51,953 nucleotides of DNA from Clostridia bacterium (GTDB lineage: Bacteria > Bacillota > Clostridia > Oscillospirales > CAG-272): positions 1 through 51,953 of the forward strand of contig JAFXJX010000106.1 in assembly GCA_017532025.1 (NCBI GenBank), read 5' to 3'. The translations under genes and the position numbers were made by a program. A model generated the notes under the pieces. The model was not told where the DNA came from. It ran no database searches and was given only the letters and a program-made list of their open reading frames with translations. Below are positions 33,118 through 42,811 of the stretch, in pieces (the stretch's first letter is position 1; each line of letters begins with the position of its first letter).

Positions 33118-33579
33118 ATGGAACGCTTGGAAAAGACACTGTATCACGATGGGATTGCGTTTATGCGTTATACGCTGGAATATCCGTCAGGGGAGGAATT
33201 TTTCTTTGCCGAAGAGATGAGCCGCACATATGCCGCCTATCTTGAGGAAGACTATTTTGTAAAGCTTTGTGCTTTGTATGATGCTGACCCCGAGCGCCGC
33301 AAGCGCTACCGTCATAAGATTGTACAAATTGCACAAAGATACAAGCTGTATCAAGAGGAAAAGATCGTTTCTCTATCCTTTCATGTATCTGAAAACGAAC
33401 ATTCGTATGCATTTGCGTTTACATGGGACAGAGTTATGGGTATCGTGATGAAACCGTGCGATTTCGGGGTGAAACGCCGATGTTTCAAAAAGATAAATCA
33501 GTTCTATTATGACGGGATGCATTTGTATATTTTTTCGAAAAAAGGGGAGCTCGTCGAAAAAATACCGATCAAGAGGTGA
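33118..33579 (+). CDS. Hypothetical protein, 153 aa
   Basis: I do not recognise the family. ATG at 33118 with AGAGGTGA upstream. The product is soluble, rich in aromatic and charged residues, with a central basic helix (DPERRKRYRHKIVQIAQRYKLYQEE) and a beta-rich second half (KIVSLSFHVSENEHSYAFAFTWD, then YDGMHLYIFSKKGELVEKIPI). It stands alone between the divergent ECF S component and the V-ATPase promoter; no clear promoter was found, although a TATGAT lies around 33069. Confidence 0.72.
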   Translation: MERLEKTLYHDGIAFMRYTLEYPSGEEFFFAEEMSRTYAAYLEEDYFVKLCALYDADPERRKRYRHKIVQIAQRYKLYQEEKIVSLSFHVSENEHSYAFAFTWDRVMGIVMKPCDFGVKRRCFKKINQFYYDGMHLYIFSKKGELVEKIPIKR

Positions 33580-33638
33580 ATTTGTTGAAAATAAACGGAT
33601 TTTGTTCAGTTTTCATTACAAAAAAGAGAGAATGGGTA

Positions 33639-33667
33639 TTGATTTTGATTGGTAAGCGTGATATAAT
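33639..33667 (+). promoter_or_regulatory. Sigma-A promoter for the V-ATPase operon
   Basis: TTGATT (33639-33644), 17 bases, TATAAT (33662-33667). Transcription should begin near 33674, so the in-frame ATG at 33674 would be leaderless and the TTG at 33752 is the better start for ntpF. Confidence 0.85.
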
Positions 33668-33751
33668 AAAAATATGACTGAAAACGTCTTTTCGGCAAAA
33701 TGCCCAAGAGTCGTTTGGCATAGAATCCTTGAGAAAGGAAAGGAAATCACA

Positions 33752-34072
33752 TTGGCAGATATTTTTGTGGAAAAAGTGAGAGAAAGCGAACGGGCTGCCT
33801 TAGATGCGAGAAAAAAGGCGCAGCTTGATGCCAAAGAGCTGATCGATGCCGCAAGGCGCGATGGTGAAGTGCATCTTTTGCACGCGGAGCGTGATGCTGC
33901 AAAGCGCCTTTCAGCTTCGGCAAAAGCGGATGCTGCGTTCGCCCAAGAGCTTCTTCAAAAGGAAGAAGAGAGTGCCAAAAAAGAAGCTGCGGCGCTGACC
34001 GAGCAAGCTGCATCTCACATGGATGAAGCGGTGACGTTGATCCTTCAGAGAGTCGGTGGCGTATGGCAATAA
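33752..34072 (+). CDS. ntpF: V-type ATPase peripheral stalk subunit (NtpF / subunit G-H), 106 aa
   Basis: A long charged coiled-coil rich in Ala, Lys and Glu (ARKKAQLDAKELIDAARRDGE) with a family-like start (ADIFVEKVRESER) is typical of the small stalk subunit that pairs with subunit E. The TTG at 33752 has AAGGAAA upstream; the ATG at 33674 would place 26 unlike residues before it and coincide with the transcript start. It is the first gene of the ntp operon in the order ntpFIKECGABD and overlaps ntpI by ten bases. Confidence 0.85.
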   Translation: MADIFVEKVRESERAALDARKKAQLDAKELIDAARRDGEVHLLHAERDAAKRLSASAKADAAFAQELLQKEEESAKKEAAALTEQAASHMDEAVTLILQRVGGVWQ

Positions 34073-36036
34073 GCAAAATGAAAAAGCTTTCGCTTGTGGC
34101 AAAGAAAGAGGATACGGATTCTTTGATCAACAAGCTGACCTGGGCAGGCTGTCTTGAAATTTCGGATATGGGTGGGGCGTTTCTTGCTGATGCTGATTTT
34201 TCACCTGCGCGACGTGAAGCGCTTCTTGCCGAAGCGCGGGAAAGCAAAGCGCTCTTTGCCGAGGCAAGACGCAGACTCATGCCCTATGTTCAGCCCGAGA
34301 AAGGGCTGTTTTCCCAAAAAGCAACCTCGTCGGCATCCTTGTACGATGCCCCTGCGGACACACTCAGCGAGGCTTCGCTTCTGGCACATGACATCATTGC
34401 CAAAACCGATGCGCTTGAAAAGACGCTTGCGGCGTATGAGCGTGTCCTGACCGAGCGCGAAGCGTATCAACCGTTTGCTTTGCTGAATCTTTCGCCGACG
34501 CTGAAGCAGACCGAGCGGACAAGGGTGTTTTTTGGAAGTCTTGCGGCAAGGTCGCTTGATTGGTTTGCCGAAGAGATGGCAAAGGACAATCTCGGCTGGC
34601 AGATCACAGCAGCTTCGCAAGATACCGCAAGAGTGTATCTTTACGCCGTGGTGCTGAAAGAGGCATCGGAGGAATTTTTGACCCGTGCTTTGCGGTGCGG
34701 TTTGGTTCGGATTGAATTTTCAGCCGAGCGGCAAGCGGTAAGCTTTGCTGCGGCAATTGAACAGCTTGACTGTGAAGCAAAGACGCTTTCAAAAGAACGG
34801 GAAGATTTGAAGAGGGAACTCTCGGCGCTTGCCGAGGGGCGCACGCTCCTTGAGCTTGCTTACGATTTGAACGAAACGCGCACAGCACGCCTTGAAACAG
34901 CAGAGCGTTTGGTGGAAGGCAGGTTCACCGTGATGCTCAAGGGTTGGGTGCCTGAAAAAGCCATTCCCAAGCTAAACAGCGTTCTTTCGGATTTTGTTTG
35001 CTCGTATGCGCTCCAAGACCCCGAGGAGGGGGAGGATGTGCCGGTGCTTCTTGATAACAAAAAGCTTTTCCGTCCGTTTGAATCGGTGATTGAAATGTAT
35101 TCGTTGCCGCAGTACGGCTCGTATGACCCCACGCCGATCATGTCGGTTTTCTATTTTGTGATCTTCGGCTTGATGCTTGGTGACGTGGTATATGGCTTAC
35201 TGCTCTCTGCCGGCTGTTTGTTTGCTCTAAAAAAGCTTGATCTTGGCAAAGGCGCCAAGCAGCTGATCTCGCTGTTTGGCATCTGCGGTATTTCCTGTAC
35301 GCTGTCCGGCATTTTGTTCGGTGGATATCTCGGAAGCTTACCGGGACAGCTTGCACTCAGCGGTTTTGGCGTGGATTTTACCATGCCGGGTCTTGATTTG
35401 CTTGACAGCTCGGGTATTTTCGTCTTTATCGGCATCTCGCTCGTTGTGGGCGTTTTGCAGATCTTTACCGCTATGGGTATCAAGATGTATATGCTTTGGA
35501 AGAGCGGGGACAAGCTTGCGGCTGTGTTTGATATTGGTCTTTGGTACGTGATCTTTATTGGCATCGCGCTGTTTGCGCTTCTTGACGGCCCTGTTGGCAC
35601 GGTTGTTCTTGTGGGCTCGCTGTTTTTGAAGGTGGCAACCGCGGGGCGCACCAAAAAGGGTATTTTCGGCAAAGTCACGGGCGGACTGCTCGGTCTTTAC
35701 GACATTGTGGGCTATGCGTCTGACCTTGCCTCTTACCTTCGTATCATGGCGCTTGGGCTTTCGTCCACGGTCATTGCGTACGTGGTAAACATCATTGCCA
35801 CCTTGATGATCTCGCCCGAGCTTTCGGTCATGACGGTGATTGGCTGGATCTTCTTGCCGATCATTTTGCTCGGCGGACATCTTTTGAACATTGCGCTCAA
35901 TCTGCTTGGCTGCTTCGTTCACGACGGACGACTGCAGTATATTGAATTTTTCGGAAGATTCTACGAAGACGGCGGCAGACCCTTTAAGCCGCTCTCTCCC
36001 GTAACATCTTATACCAACATTCACTACGACGAGTGA
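34063..36036 (+). CDS. ntpI: V-type ATPase subunit I (a subunit), 657 aa
   Basis: The N-terminal ~330 residues are a soluble arm with coiled-coils; the rest is a membrane part of about seven helices (GDVVYGLLLSAGCLFALKK, GILFGGYLGSLP). The essential Arg of the ion half-channel is expected near residue 560 in ASYLRIMALGLSS. The protein forms the stator path for ions next to the NtpK ring. Length is normal for the family. Starts with ATG, overlapping ntpF by ten bases. Confidence 0.94.
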   Translation: MAISKMKKLSLVAKKEDTDSLINKLTWAGCLEISDMGGAFLADADFSPARREALLAEARESKALFAEARRRLMPYVQPEKGLFSQKATSSASLYDAPADTLSEASLLAHDIIAKTDALEKTLAAYERVLTEREAYQPFALLNLSPTLKQTERTRVFFGSLAARSLDWFAEEMAKDNLGWQITAASQDTARVYLYAVVLKEASEEFLTRALRCGLVRIEFSAERQAVSFAAAIEQLDCEAKTLSKEREDLKRELSALAEGRTLLELAYDLNETRTARLETAERLVEGRFTVMLKGWVPEKAIPKLNSVLSDFVCSYALQDPEEGEDVPVLLDNKKLFRPFESVIEMYSLPQYGSYDPTPIMSVFYFVIFGLMLGDVVYGLLLSAGCLFALKKLDLGKGAKQLISLFGICGISCTLSGILFGGYLGSLPGQLALSGFGVDFTMPGLDLLDSSGIFVFIGISLVVGVLQIFTAMGIKMYMLWKSGDKLAAVFDIGLWYVIFIGIALFALLDGPVGTVVLVGSLFLKVATAGRTKKGIFGKVTGGLLGLYDIVGYASDLASYLRIMALGLSSTVIAYVVNIIATLMISPELSVMTVIGWIFLPIILLGGHLLNIALNLLGCFVHDGRLQYIEFFGRFYEDGGRPFKPLSPVTSYTNIHYDE

Positions 36037-36088
36037 GTGATACCGTTTTGGAATGAAAACCGCGCTTTGCGGAATTTTGGAGGATATT

Positions 36089-36667
36089 ATGAAAAAGAAA
36101 ACCTTGTTTGTGACCTTTGCCCTTTTGATTCTTGTTTGCCTGATGGCAATTCCGTCTTTTGCCGCACCTGCTGAGGGTGAAAGCGAGCTTTCGCTTTGGA
36201 GCTTTTTTAACAACGGTACGGTTCTTTCTCTGATCGGTTCTTTTCTCGCGGTTACCCTTTCGGGCATTGGCTCTGCCAAGGGCGTTGGCATTGCCGGTCA
36301 GACTGCTGCCGGCGTGGTTGCCGAAGACCCCTCTCTTTCGGGTAAGTTTATTGCGCTGGAAGCACTCCCTGCAACACAGGGTATTTACGGCTTTATCGCA
36401 GCATTCCTTGTTATGATCAAAAACGGCGTGATGGGCGGAACAGCCCCCACGGTGGAAGACGGTATGTATTATCTGTTCGCTTGCCTTCCCATTGCTGTGG
36501 TTGGCTTGATTTCTGCCATTCATCAGGGCAAGGTTGCCGCTGCCGGTATGCAGATGGTAGCAAAGCAAAAGGATCAGTTCGTGAAAGCCATCATTTATTC
36601 CGCCGTAGTGGAAACCTATGCGATTCTGGCGCTTCTGATTTCGGTTCTTTTGATTCTTCTTCGCTAA
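36089..36667 (+). CDS. ntpK: V-type ATPase subunit K (rotor ring proteolipid), 192 aa, with sodium-site residues
   Basis: Two fused two-helix hairpins make four membrane helices. Hairpin 1 has PATQGIYGF and hairpin 2 has HQGKVAAAG and VVETYAIL. In Enterococcus NtpK the Na+ ligands are a Leu, Thr and Gln of the ATQG-like motif, a Gln in HQG and the Glu of ETYA; all have equivalents here, which suggests a Na+ rather than H+ pump. About 30 residues precede the first helix and look like a signal peptide (KKKTLFVTFALLILVCLMAIPSFA), giving 192 instead of about 156 residues. ATG at 36089 follows GGAGG. Confidence 0.93.
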   Translation: MKKKTLFVTFALLILVCLMAIPSFAAPAEGESELSLWSFFNNGTVLSLIGSFLAVTLSGIGSAKGVGIAGQTAAGVVAEDPSLSGKFIALEALPATQGIYGFIAAFLVMIKNGVMGGTAPTVEDGMYYLFACLPIAVVGLISAIHQGKVAAAGMQMVAKQKDQFVKAIIYSAVVETYAILALLISVLLILLR

Positions 36668-36722
36668 TTGATTGAAAAAACCAAATTCCCCCTAGAAAGA
36701 TAGGCTTTCGTAAACGAAAGTT

Positions 36723-37418
36723 ATGGTGATGGATATGAAACAGGAAACTCTGCGCCCGGGGCAGGAAATTGTCAGCGGGATCGATAATATCACAGAAACG
36801 ATTGCGAAAGAAGCCGAAGCCGAGAGGGCGCTGATTTTGCAAGAGGCAAAAGCGAAGGCTGATGCAATTGCTCTTGAGTACGAACAAAAAGCAAAAAAGA
36901 TTTTAAGTGAGGCGGAAGACAAGGCGAAAAAAGACAGCGCCGCCGCCCGTGAGCGCGCTGTTTCTGCCGCTGCCAATCACAAGCGCAATCAGCTCCTTTT
37001 CAAAAAGGGTGAGCTTGTGGAAAGCGCCTTTGACAAGGCGCTTGAAGCTCTTTTGGCGCTTGATCGTGAAGCGTATTTCAAGCTTTTGTCTTCGCTTTTG
37101 TCGCAGGCTTTGGCGGAATACCTTGCCGCAGAAAAGCAATCGGCAGAATATGAGGGCGAGGATTTTGTCAAAGAAACCAACCTTTTGCTTGCCATGGCAA
37201 AGCGTGACCTTTCCTACGGCAAGGCTTTGGTGGAATCGGTTTCGGCAGACCTTGCCAAAGTGGGCAAAACGCTGACACTTGCCGAGGCGGACGACAAGAT
37301 TGGTGCGGGCTTTGTTTTGATCGTTGGAGATGTCCGCATGGATTCTTCACTGAAAACGCTGATTGCTTCAGAGAAAGCATCGCTTGAGGGTGAGGTTTAC
37401 CGAATCCTCTTTGCATAA
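36723..37418 (+). CDS. ntpE: V-type ATPase peripheral stalk subunit E, about 231 aa
   Basis: The first ~110 residues are a long Ala/Lys/Glu helix that coils with NtpF; the C-terminal globular part (LEGEVYRILFA at the end, GAGFVLIVGDVRMDSSLKTL) is the head that binds the catalytic ring. The start is uncertain: ATG at 36723 directly follows a CTTTCG/CGAAAG hairpin (36705-36720) without a good ribosome site, while ATG at 36735 has GGTGATGGA before it. The later one may be right, giving four residues fewer. Confidence 0.9.
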   Translation: MVMDMKQETLRPGQEIVSGIDNITETIAKEAEAERALILQEAKAKADAIALEYEQKAKKILSEAEDKAKKDSAAARERAVSAAANHKRNQLLFKKGELVESAFDKALEALLALDREAYFKLLSSLLSQALAEYLAAEKQSAEYEGEDFVKETNLLLAMAKRDLSYGKALVESVSADLAKVGKTLTLAEADDKIGAGFVLIVGDVRMDSSLKTLIASEKASLEGEVYRILFA

Positions 37419-37443
37419 GGGAGAACTGTAAGGAGAACTTGTC

Positions 37444-38448
37444 ATGTTCTTGATGAAAACACGCGTGAAAGTACGCGATGAAGACTATATATACGCATCT
37501 GCCCGCGCCAAAGCCCGAGAAGCTTCCTTTATGGGCGAGGACGGGATGGCGCGCCTTGTGGCAATGCGCGATTATGACGCAGCGCTTCGCTTTTTGTCGG
37601 AAAACGGCTTTGAGATTCTTCGCGACAAAGAAGGTCATGCCGATATAGAGGCAATGCTTGACCGTTATCTTGAAAGGGCGTATCTGCTTGTGAGCGAGAG
37701 CGTGCCTGATCTTGATCTGTTTGCGTTTTTGCGCTATCCCTACGATTGCCACAATATCAAAAGCGCGATCAAGGCAGAATTTCGAAAAGAGGATTTCGGG
37801 CGCTTATATATGGCGCTCGGCAGATTCACACAAAAAGAGATTGCCGATATGGTGGCAAAGCGCGATTTTTCCAAGCTGCCGAGAGAGATGGGAAAGGCGG
37901 CGAAACAAGCCATTTCGGTGTATGCGGCAACCAAAGACCCGCAGCAGATCGATATTTTGCTTGACAAAGCCTGCTACGGCGATATGCTCAAAACGGCAGA
38001 GAGCTATTCGCAAAAAAGCTTTGCGGCACTTGTGAAGGTGAAGATTGATCTTGTGAATCTTTTGACCTATATGCGCCTTGTCCGCATGGGGCAGGGGGCT
38101 GAGGAAAGCTTTTTTGCTTCTTTTTTAGAGGGCGGAAGCTTGAGTGAAGCTTGGTTTGCCTCTGCTTTCAAGGATGGCAAAGAACGCGCTGCCCGCTCAC
38201 TTGCGGGGACTGTTTATGCGTCACTTGCCGCGTTTGACGGCTTATCGCTTGCCGTGCTTGAAAAGCGTGCTGACGATTTGTATATCGCATCCGTGAAAAA
38301 AGATGCGTTTGCGACCTATGGGGCAGAGGTGATTGCCGCGTTTCTTGTTAAACGCGAATTTGAAGCCAAAAACATCCGCATCATTCTTGCCGCCAAAAAA
38401 GCAGGACTTGACAGCGCGTTGATTGAGGAAAGACTGAGGGTACTCTGA
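37444..38448 (+). CDS. ntpC: V-type ATPase subunit C, 334 aa
   Basis: A helical protein matching the archaeal/bacterial V-type subunit C (d-like), which links the central shaft to the rotor ring: EDYIYASARAKAREASFM at the start and repeated helical hairpins after it (FLRYPYDCHNIKSAIKAE). ATG at 37444 with AAGGAGA at eight bases. Its stop overlaps the start of ntpG by one base (TGATG). Confidence 0.92.
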   Translation: MFLMKTRVKVRDEDYIYASARAKAREASFMGEDGMARLVAMRDYDAALRFLSENGFEILRDKEGHADIEAMLDRYLERAYLLVSESVPDLDLFAFLRYPYDCHNIKSAIKAEFRKEDFGRLYMALGRFTQKEIADMVAKRDFSKLPREMGKAAKQAISVYAATKDPQQIDILLDKACYGDMLKTAESYSQKSFAALVKVKIDLVNLLTYMRLVRMGQGAEESFFASFLEGGSLSEAWFASAFKDGKERAARSLAGTVYASLAAFDGLSLAVLEKRADDLYIASVKKDAFATYGAEVIAAFLVKREFEAKNIRIILAAKKAGLDSALIEERLRVL

Positions 38449-38768
38449 TGGAATACAAGATCGGTGTGATCGGGGATATTGAGAGTGTGATCGGCTTTAT
38501 GGCGGTGGGTTTTACGGTGGTGACTGTGGAAACTGCCGAAGAAGCGGCAAAAGAACTCACTCGGATGGCGGAGGAGAATTATGCCATTCTCTTTATCACC
38601 GAGCGTTTTGCGAAGGAGATTCCCGATGCGATTGCGGCGTACAAGGATTCGCCTCTGCCATCGGTGATCACAATCCCCGGCAAGGAGGGTGCGACCGGCT
38701 ACGGGCTTGCCAATATTAAAAAGTCGGTGGAGCGCGCCGTGGGTGCGGACATCCTCTTCAAAGACTAA
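38448..38768 (+). CDS. ntpG: V-type ATPase subunit F (NtpG), 106 aa
   Basis: A small alpha/beta protein (YKIGVIGDIESVIGFMAVGFTVV) of the central stalk, ending in the helical tail that contacts subunit D. Length is normal. The start codon overlaps the ntpC stop, so the two are coupled. Confidence 0.92.
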   Translation: MEYKIGVIGDIESVIGFMAVGFTVVTVETAEEAAKELTRMAEENYAILFITERFAKEIPDAIAAYKDSPLPSVITIPGKEGATGYGLANIKKSVERAVGADILFKD

Positions 38769-38789
38769 AATACAGCAAAAAGGAAAAGA

Positions 38790-40565
38790 GTGATAGGTAT
38801 GGTTGAAGGAAGAATCGTAAAAGTCTCGGGTCCTTTGGTGATTGCCGAGGGTATGCGAGAAGCCAATATGTTTGACGTGGTGCGCGTGGGGGAAGCCAAG
38901 CTGATCGGTGAGATCATTGAAATGCACAAGGATCGCGCATCGATTCAGGTATATGAAGAAACCGCAGGCATCGGCCGCGGCGACCGTGTGGTCTCCACCG
39001 GTGCGCCTCTTTCGGTAGAACTCGGCCCCGGTCTGATTGAAAGCATTTATGACGGCATTCAGCGCCCTCTGAATAAAATATTTGAAATTTACGGCCCGAA
39101 TATCATTAAGGGCATTGACGTTCCCGCGCTTTCGCGTGAGAAGGTGTGGCATTTTACCGCCGCGCTGAAAGCAGGCGACAAGGTCAGCGGGGGCGATATA
39201 TACGGCACGGTCAAGGAGAGCTCCTCTGTTTTACACAAAATTATGGTGCCGCCCAATCTGAGCGGCGAGATTGTCAGCCTTTCTGACGGCGATTACACCG
39301 TGACCGACGTGATTGGCAAGCTGAAAAAAGAAAACGGCGAAATTGTGGATATTACCCTGATGCAAAAATGGCCTGTGCGCCGTGTAAGGCCTTTTTCGAA
39401 AAAACTGCCGCCCGATATTCCGATGATTACCGGTCAGCGCACGATCGATACCTTCTTCCCCTTGGCGCAAGGCGGTACGGCGTGTGTACCCGGTCCGTTC
39501 GGTAGTGGCAAGACGGTGGTGCAGCATCAGATTGCCAAGTGGAGTGACGTTGACATTGTGGTTTACGTTGGCTGTGGCGAGCGCGGCAACGAAATGACAG
39601 ACGTTCTTAGAGAATTTCCCGAGCTGAAAGACCCGAGAAGCGGTGAGCCTTTGATGAAGCGTACCGTTCTGATCGCCAACACCTCAGATATGCCGGTTGC
39701 GGCGCGTGAGGCTTCGATTTACACAGGCATTACGATTGCCGAATATTTCCGCGATATGGGCTACTCGGTGGCGGTGATTGCCGACTCCTCCTCCCGTTGG
39801 GCAGAGGCGCTTCGTGAAATGTCGGGCCGTTTGGAAGAAATGCCGGGCGAAGAAGGCTATCCCGCTTATCTTGCTTCGCGTCTTGCGCAGTTTTATGAGC
39901 GTGCGGGCAGAATCGTTTGTCTCGGTGCTGACGGCAGAGAAGGTGCCGTTGCCGCCATTGGCGCGGTATCGCCTCCCGGCGGTGACCTTTCCGAGCCTGT
40001 GACGCAGGCAACGCTCCGCATTGTGAAAGTGTTCTGGGGACTTGATTCTTCGCTTGCCTACCGCCGTCATTTCCCCGCGATCAACTGGCTGAATTCCTAT
40101 TCGCTTTACCGCGACAGACTCAATCCTTGGTTCACGGAACGCGTGTCTTCTCAGTGGAGCCGAAATGTTTCGGAAATGATGCGGCTCTTACAGCTTGAAA
40201 GCGAGCTTGAGGAGATTGTGAAGCTTGTGGGTGTGGATGCACTTTCGGCATCTGACCGCTTAACGCTTGAAGTGGCGCGCTCGATTCGCGAGGACTATTT
40301 GCAGCAGAACGCGTTTGACACCGGTGACTCCTATGCTTCGCTTGAAAAGCAAGCGGCGCTTTCGGATTTGATTCTCTACTTTGGCGAAGCCGCCAAGGGT
40401 GCGATCAACGCAGGCGTGCATATTGACAAGATTGCCGAGCTGCCTTGCCGTGAAGCAATCGGCAGAGCCAAAGGCGTTGCCGAAAACGCGGTGGGTGAGG
40501 TCTTTGCCGAGATTAAGGCAGAGATCGACCGCGAGCTTTCCGAGCTTACCGAACAGAAAGGATGA
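38790..40565 (+). CDS. ntpA: V-type ATPase catalytic subunit A, 591 aa
   Basis: The catalytic subunit that binds and hydrolyses ATP: P-loop GPFGSGKTV near residue 235, the following [12 protein letters not shown] with the catalytic Glu, and [14 protein letters not shown]. The N-terminal beta barrel opens with [16 protein letters not shown]. Length is typical. Start is either GTG 38790 (AAAGGA upstream) or ATG 38799, three residues later; both fit. Confidence 0.96.
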   Translation: MIGMVEGRIVKVSGPLVIAEGMREANMFDVVRVGEAKLIGEIIEMHKDRASIQVYEETAGIGRGDRVVSTGAPLSVELGPGLIESIYDGIQRPLNKIFEIYGPNIIKGIDVPALSREKVWHFTAALKAGDKVSGGDIYGTVKESSSVLHKIMVPPNLSGEIVSLSDGDYTVTDVIGKLKKENGEIVDITLMQKWPVRRVRPFSKKLPPDIPMITGQRTIDTFFPLAQGGTACVPGPFGSGKTVVQHQIAKWSDVDIVVYVGCGERGNEMTDVLREFPELKDPRSGEPLMKRTVLIANTSDMPVAAREASIYTGITIAEYFRDMGYSVAVIADSSSRWAEALREMSGRLEEMPGEEGYPAYLASRLAQFYERAGRIVCLGADGREGAVAAIGAVSPPGGDLSEPVTQATLRIVKVFWGLDSSLAYRRHFPAINWLNSYSLYRDRLNPWFTERVSSQWSRNVSEMMRLLQLESELEEIVKLVGVDALSASDRLTLEVARSIREDYLQQNAFDTGDSYASLEKQAALSDLILYFGEAAKGAINAGVHIDKIAELPCREAIGRAKGVAENAVGEVFAEIKAEIDRELSELTEQKG

Positions 40566-40571
40566 TCCCTT

Positions 40572-41981
40572 ATGATCAGAGAATATAAAACCATAGAAGA
40601 AGTAGCAGGTCCTTTGATGCTGATCAAGCAGGTAGAAGGCGTGAAATACGACGAGCTTGGTGAAATTGAACTGCCGAGCGCAGAAGTGCGCCGTTGCCGT
40701 GTGCTTGAGGTGGACGGCTCGAATGTACTCGTTCAGCTGTTTGATTCTGCCGCCGGCATCAACCTTGCCGAAAGCAAGGTGCGTTTTTCGGGTCACGGCG
40801 TGGAGCTTGCCGTATCGAGTGATATGCTCGGTCGCGTTTTCAACGGCATGGGTGAGCCGATCGACGGCGGTCCTCGCATCATTCCCGAGAAGACCTTGAA
40901 CATCAACGGCGTGCCGATGAATCCTGCCGCGCGCGCCTATCCGTCTGAGTTTATTCAGACAGGCGTTTCGACGATTGACGGCTTGAATACGCTGGTGCGC
41001 GGACAGAAGCTGCCGATCTTTTCGGCATCGGGTCTTCCGCACGCCAACCTTGCGGCGCAGATTGCGCGCCAGGCAAAGGTACGCGGCAAGGATGACAAGT
41101 TCGCGGTGGTGTTTGCCGCCGTGGGTATCACCTTTGAAGAAGCTGACTTTTTTACCAACGACTTTAAGAAAACAGGCGCAATTGACAGAACCGTTCTCTT
41201 TATTAACCTTGCCAGCGACTCTGCCATTGAGCGTATCACAACGCCGCGTATGGCACTCACTGCCGCTGAGCATTTGGCGTTTGACCACGGTATGCACGTG
41301 CTTGTTATCATCACCGATATTACCAACTACGCCGAAGCGCTCCGTGAGGTTTCGGCGGCGCGCAAGGAAGTGCCCGGACGCCGCGGCTACCCCGGCTATC
41401 TTTACACCGACCTTGCCACCATGTATGAAAGAGCGGGACGCAAGCTGACCAGCGAGGGCAGTATCACGATGATCCCGATCCTCACCATGCCTGAAGATGA
41501 CAAGACGCACCCGATTCCTGACCTGACAGGCTACATCACCGAAGGTCAGATCATTCTCTCGCGTGAGCTTTACCGCAAGGGCTATATGCCGCCTGTGGAT
41601 GTGCTTCCTTCGCTTTCGCGTTTGAAGGACAAGGGTATTGGCGAGGGCAAAACGCGTGAAGACCATGCGCCGACCATGAACCAGCTGTTTGCCGCCTACG
41701 CGCGCGGTAAGGAAGCGAAGGAACTCATGGTGGTGCTTGGCGAGGCGGCGCTTTCGCCGGTTGACCGTCTTTACGCCAAATTCTCGGATGAGTTTGAAAA
41801 GCAGTATATCAATCAAGGCTTTACCGAGGATCGCTCGATTGAAGAAACGCTTGACCTTGGTTGGAAATTGCTTTCGATTCTGCCGAAGAGCGAGCTCAAA
41901 CGAATCAAACCGCAGCTGATTGAAAAATACCATCCCGATAACAAGGGAATGATAAATACCATCCCGATAAACAAGGCGTGA
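40572..41981 (+). CDS. ntpB: V-type ATPase regulatory subunit B, 469 aa
   Basis: Homologous to subunit A but without a P-loop; the corresponding site reads [19 protein letters not shown]. It carries the conserved Arg-containing region near the interface ([23 protein letters not shown]) and the C-terminal helical part with [14 protein letters not shown]. It forms the A3B3 ring with NtpA. Starts at ATG six bases after the ntpA stop, with AAAGGATG upstream. Confidence 0.96.
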   Translation: MIREYKTIEEVAGPLMLIKQVEGVKYDELGEIELPSAEVRRCRVLEVDGSNVLVQLFDSAAGINLAESKVRFSGHGVELAVSSDMLGRVFNGMGEPIDGGPRIIPEKTLNINGVPMNPAARAYPSEFIQTGVSTIDGLNTLVRGQKLPIFSASGLPHANLAAQIARQAKVRGKDDKFAVVFAAVGITFEEADFFTNDFKKTGAIDRTVLFINLASDSAIERITTPRMALTAAEHLAFDHGMHVLVIITDITNYAEALREVSAARKEVPGRRGYPGYLYTDLATMYERAGRKLTSEGSITMIPILTMPEDDKTHPIPDLTGYITEGQIILSRELYRKGYMPPVDVLPSLSRLKDKGIGEGKTREDHAPTMNQLFAAYARGKEAKELMVVLGEAALSPVDRLYAKFSDEFEKQYINQGFTEDRSIEETLDLGWKLLSILPKSELKRIKPQLIEKYHPDNKGMINTIPINKA

Positions 41982-42015
41982 GCCAATTTGATTCACCAAA
42001 GGAAGGATCTTAGCC

Positions 42016-42681
42016 ATGGCACAAATGCGAGTGAATCCCACCCGTATGGAAATGAAAAAACTGCAGGGCAAGCTTGCCACAGCAAGACGCGGACACAAGC
42101 TCTTAAAAGACAAGCGCGATGAACTTATGAAGCAATTTCTTGACATCGTGCGCGCCAATAAGGAGCTGCGAGAAGCGGTGGAAGCAAGGCTTATGACGGT
42201 TCATGCCTCAATGAGCATTGCTGCCTCGCTCTCGTCAAGCAAGATGTTGGAGGAAGCTTTGATGCTCCCCAAGACCGAGGGCGTGCTTTCGGTTTCTTAC
42301 CGCAACATGATGAGCGTGGACCTGCCTGTGTTTGATTTTGCTCTGCGCGGGGCAGGCGCGGGCGGTCAAAGCTACGGCTTTGCCTTTACCTCGGGGGAGC
42401 TTGATGCGGCAATTGCGCAGCTTTCTGAGCTTCTGCCCGATCTTATTAAGCTTGCCGAGCTTGAAAAGACCGCGCAGATGCTTGCCGAGGAGATTGAAAA
42501 AACACGCCGCCGTGTGAATGCGCTGGAATATATCATGATCCCGCAGTATCAGGAGAGTATTCGCAGCATCAAAATGAAGCTTGACGAAAACGAGCGCGGC
42601 AACACGGTGCGTCTGATGAAGGTCAAAGACTTAGCGGTTGCCAAAGCCCTTGCCGAAGCACAAAAACGCAAGGCGGAGTGA
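42016..42681 (+). CDS. ntpD: V-type ATPase central shaft subunit D, 221 aa
   Basis: Two long helices at the ends form the rotor shaft (VNPTRMEMKKLQGKLATARRGHKLLKDKRDELM and EKTRRRVNALEYIMIPQY), which is the family hallmark. AAGGAAGG precedes the ATG. It is the last gene of the operon in the same order as Enterococcus ntpFIKECGABD; no ntpJ-type K+ transporter follows. Confidence 0.95.
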   Translation: MAQMRVNPTRMEMKKLQGKLATARRGHKLLKDKRDELMKQFLDIVRANKELREAVEARLMTVHASMSIAASLSSSKMLEEALMLPKTEGVLSVSYRNMMSVDLPVFDFALRGAGAGGQSYGFAFTSGELDAAIAQLSELLPDLIKLAELEKTAQMLAEEIEKTRRRVNALEYIMIPQYQESIRSIKMKLDENERGNTVRLMKVKDLAVAKALAEAQKRKAE

Positions 42682-42726
42682 GATAAAAAAAGCACTTGCA
42701 AATGGGTGGTTCTCATAAAGAAGTTG

Positions 42727-42761
42727 AAAAACCGACAGATTTTGATGATCTGTCGGTTTTT
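42727..42761. terminator. Terminator of the V-ATPase operon
   Basis: A 14-bp stem (AAAAACCGACAGAT with ATCTGTCGGTTTTT, loop TTTGATG-like) 45 bases after ntpD; also usable by the leftward gene ending at 42812. Confidence 0.92.
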
Positions 42762-42811
42762 AGTATTCAATTAACTGAGATTTAAAGACTATTTTATTAT
42801 CAAATAATAAA

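Noticed and set aside
33674..33751. Use of the ATG at 33674 as start of ntpF
   Set aside because: It lies at the expected transcript start, has no ribosome site, and adds residues not like the family; TTG 33752 has a good site.
40260..42158. 632-codon minus-strand frame opposite ntpB
   Set aside because: It covers a clear, full-length ntpB and gives a basic, His/Arg-rich translation typical of an antisense shadow.
42699..42783. 27-codon ORF after ntpD (MGGSHKEVEK...)
   Set aside because: No ribosome site, and most of it is the ntp operon terminator hairpin.
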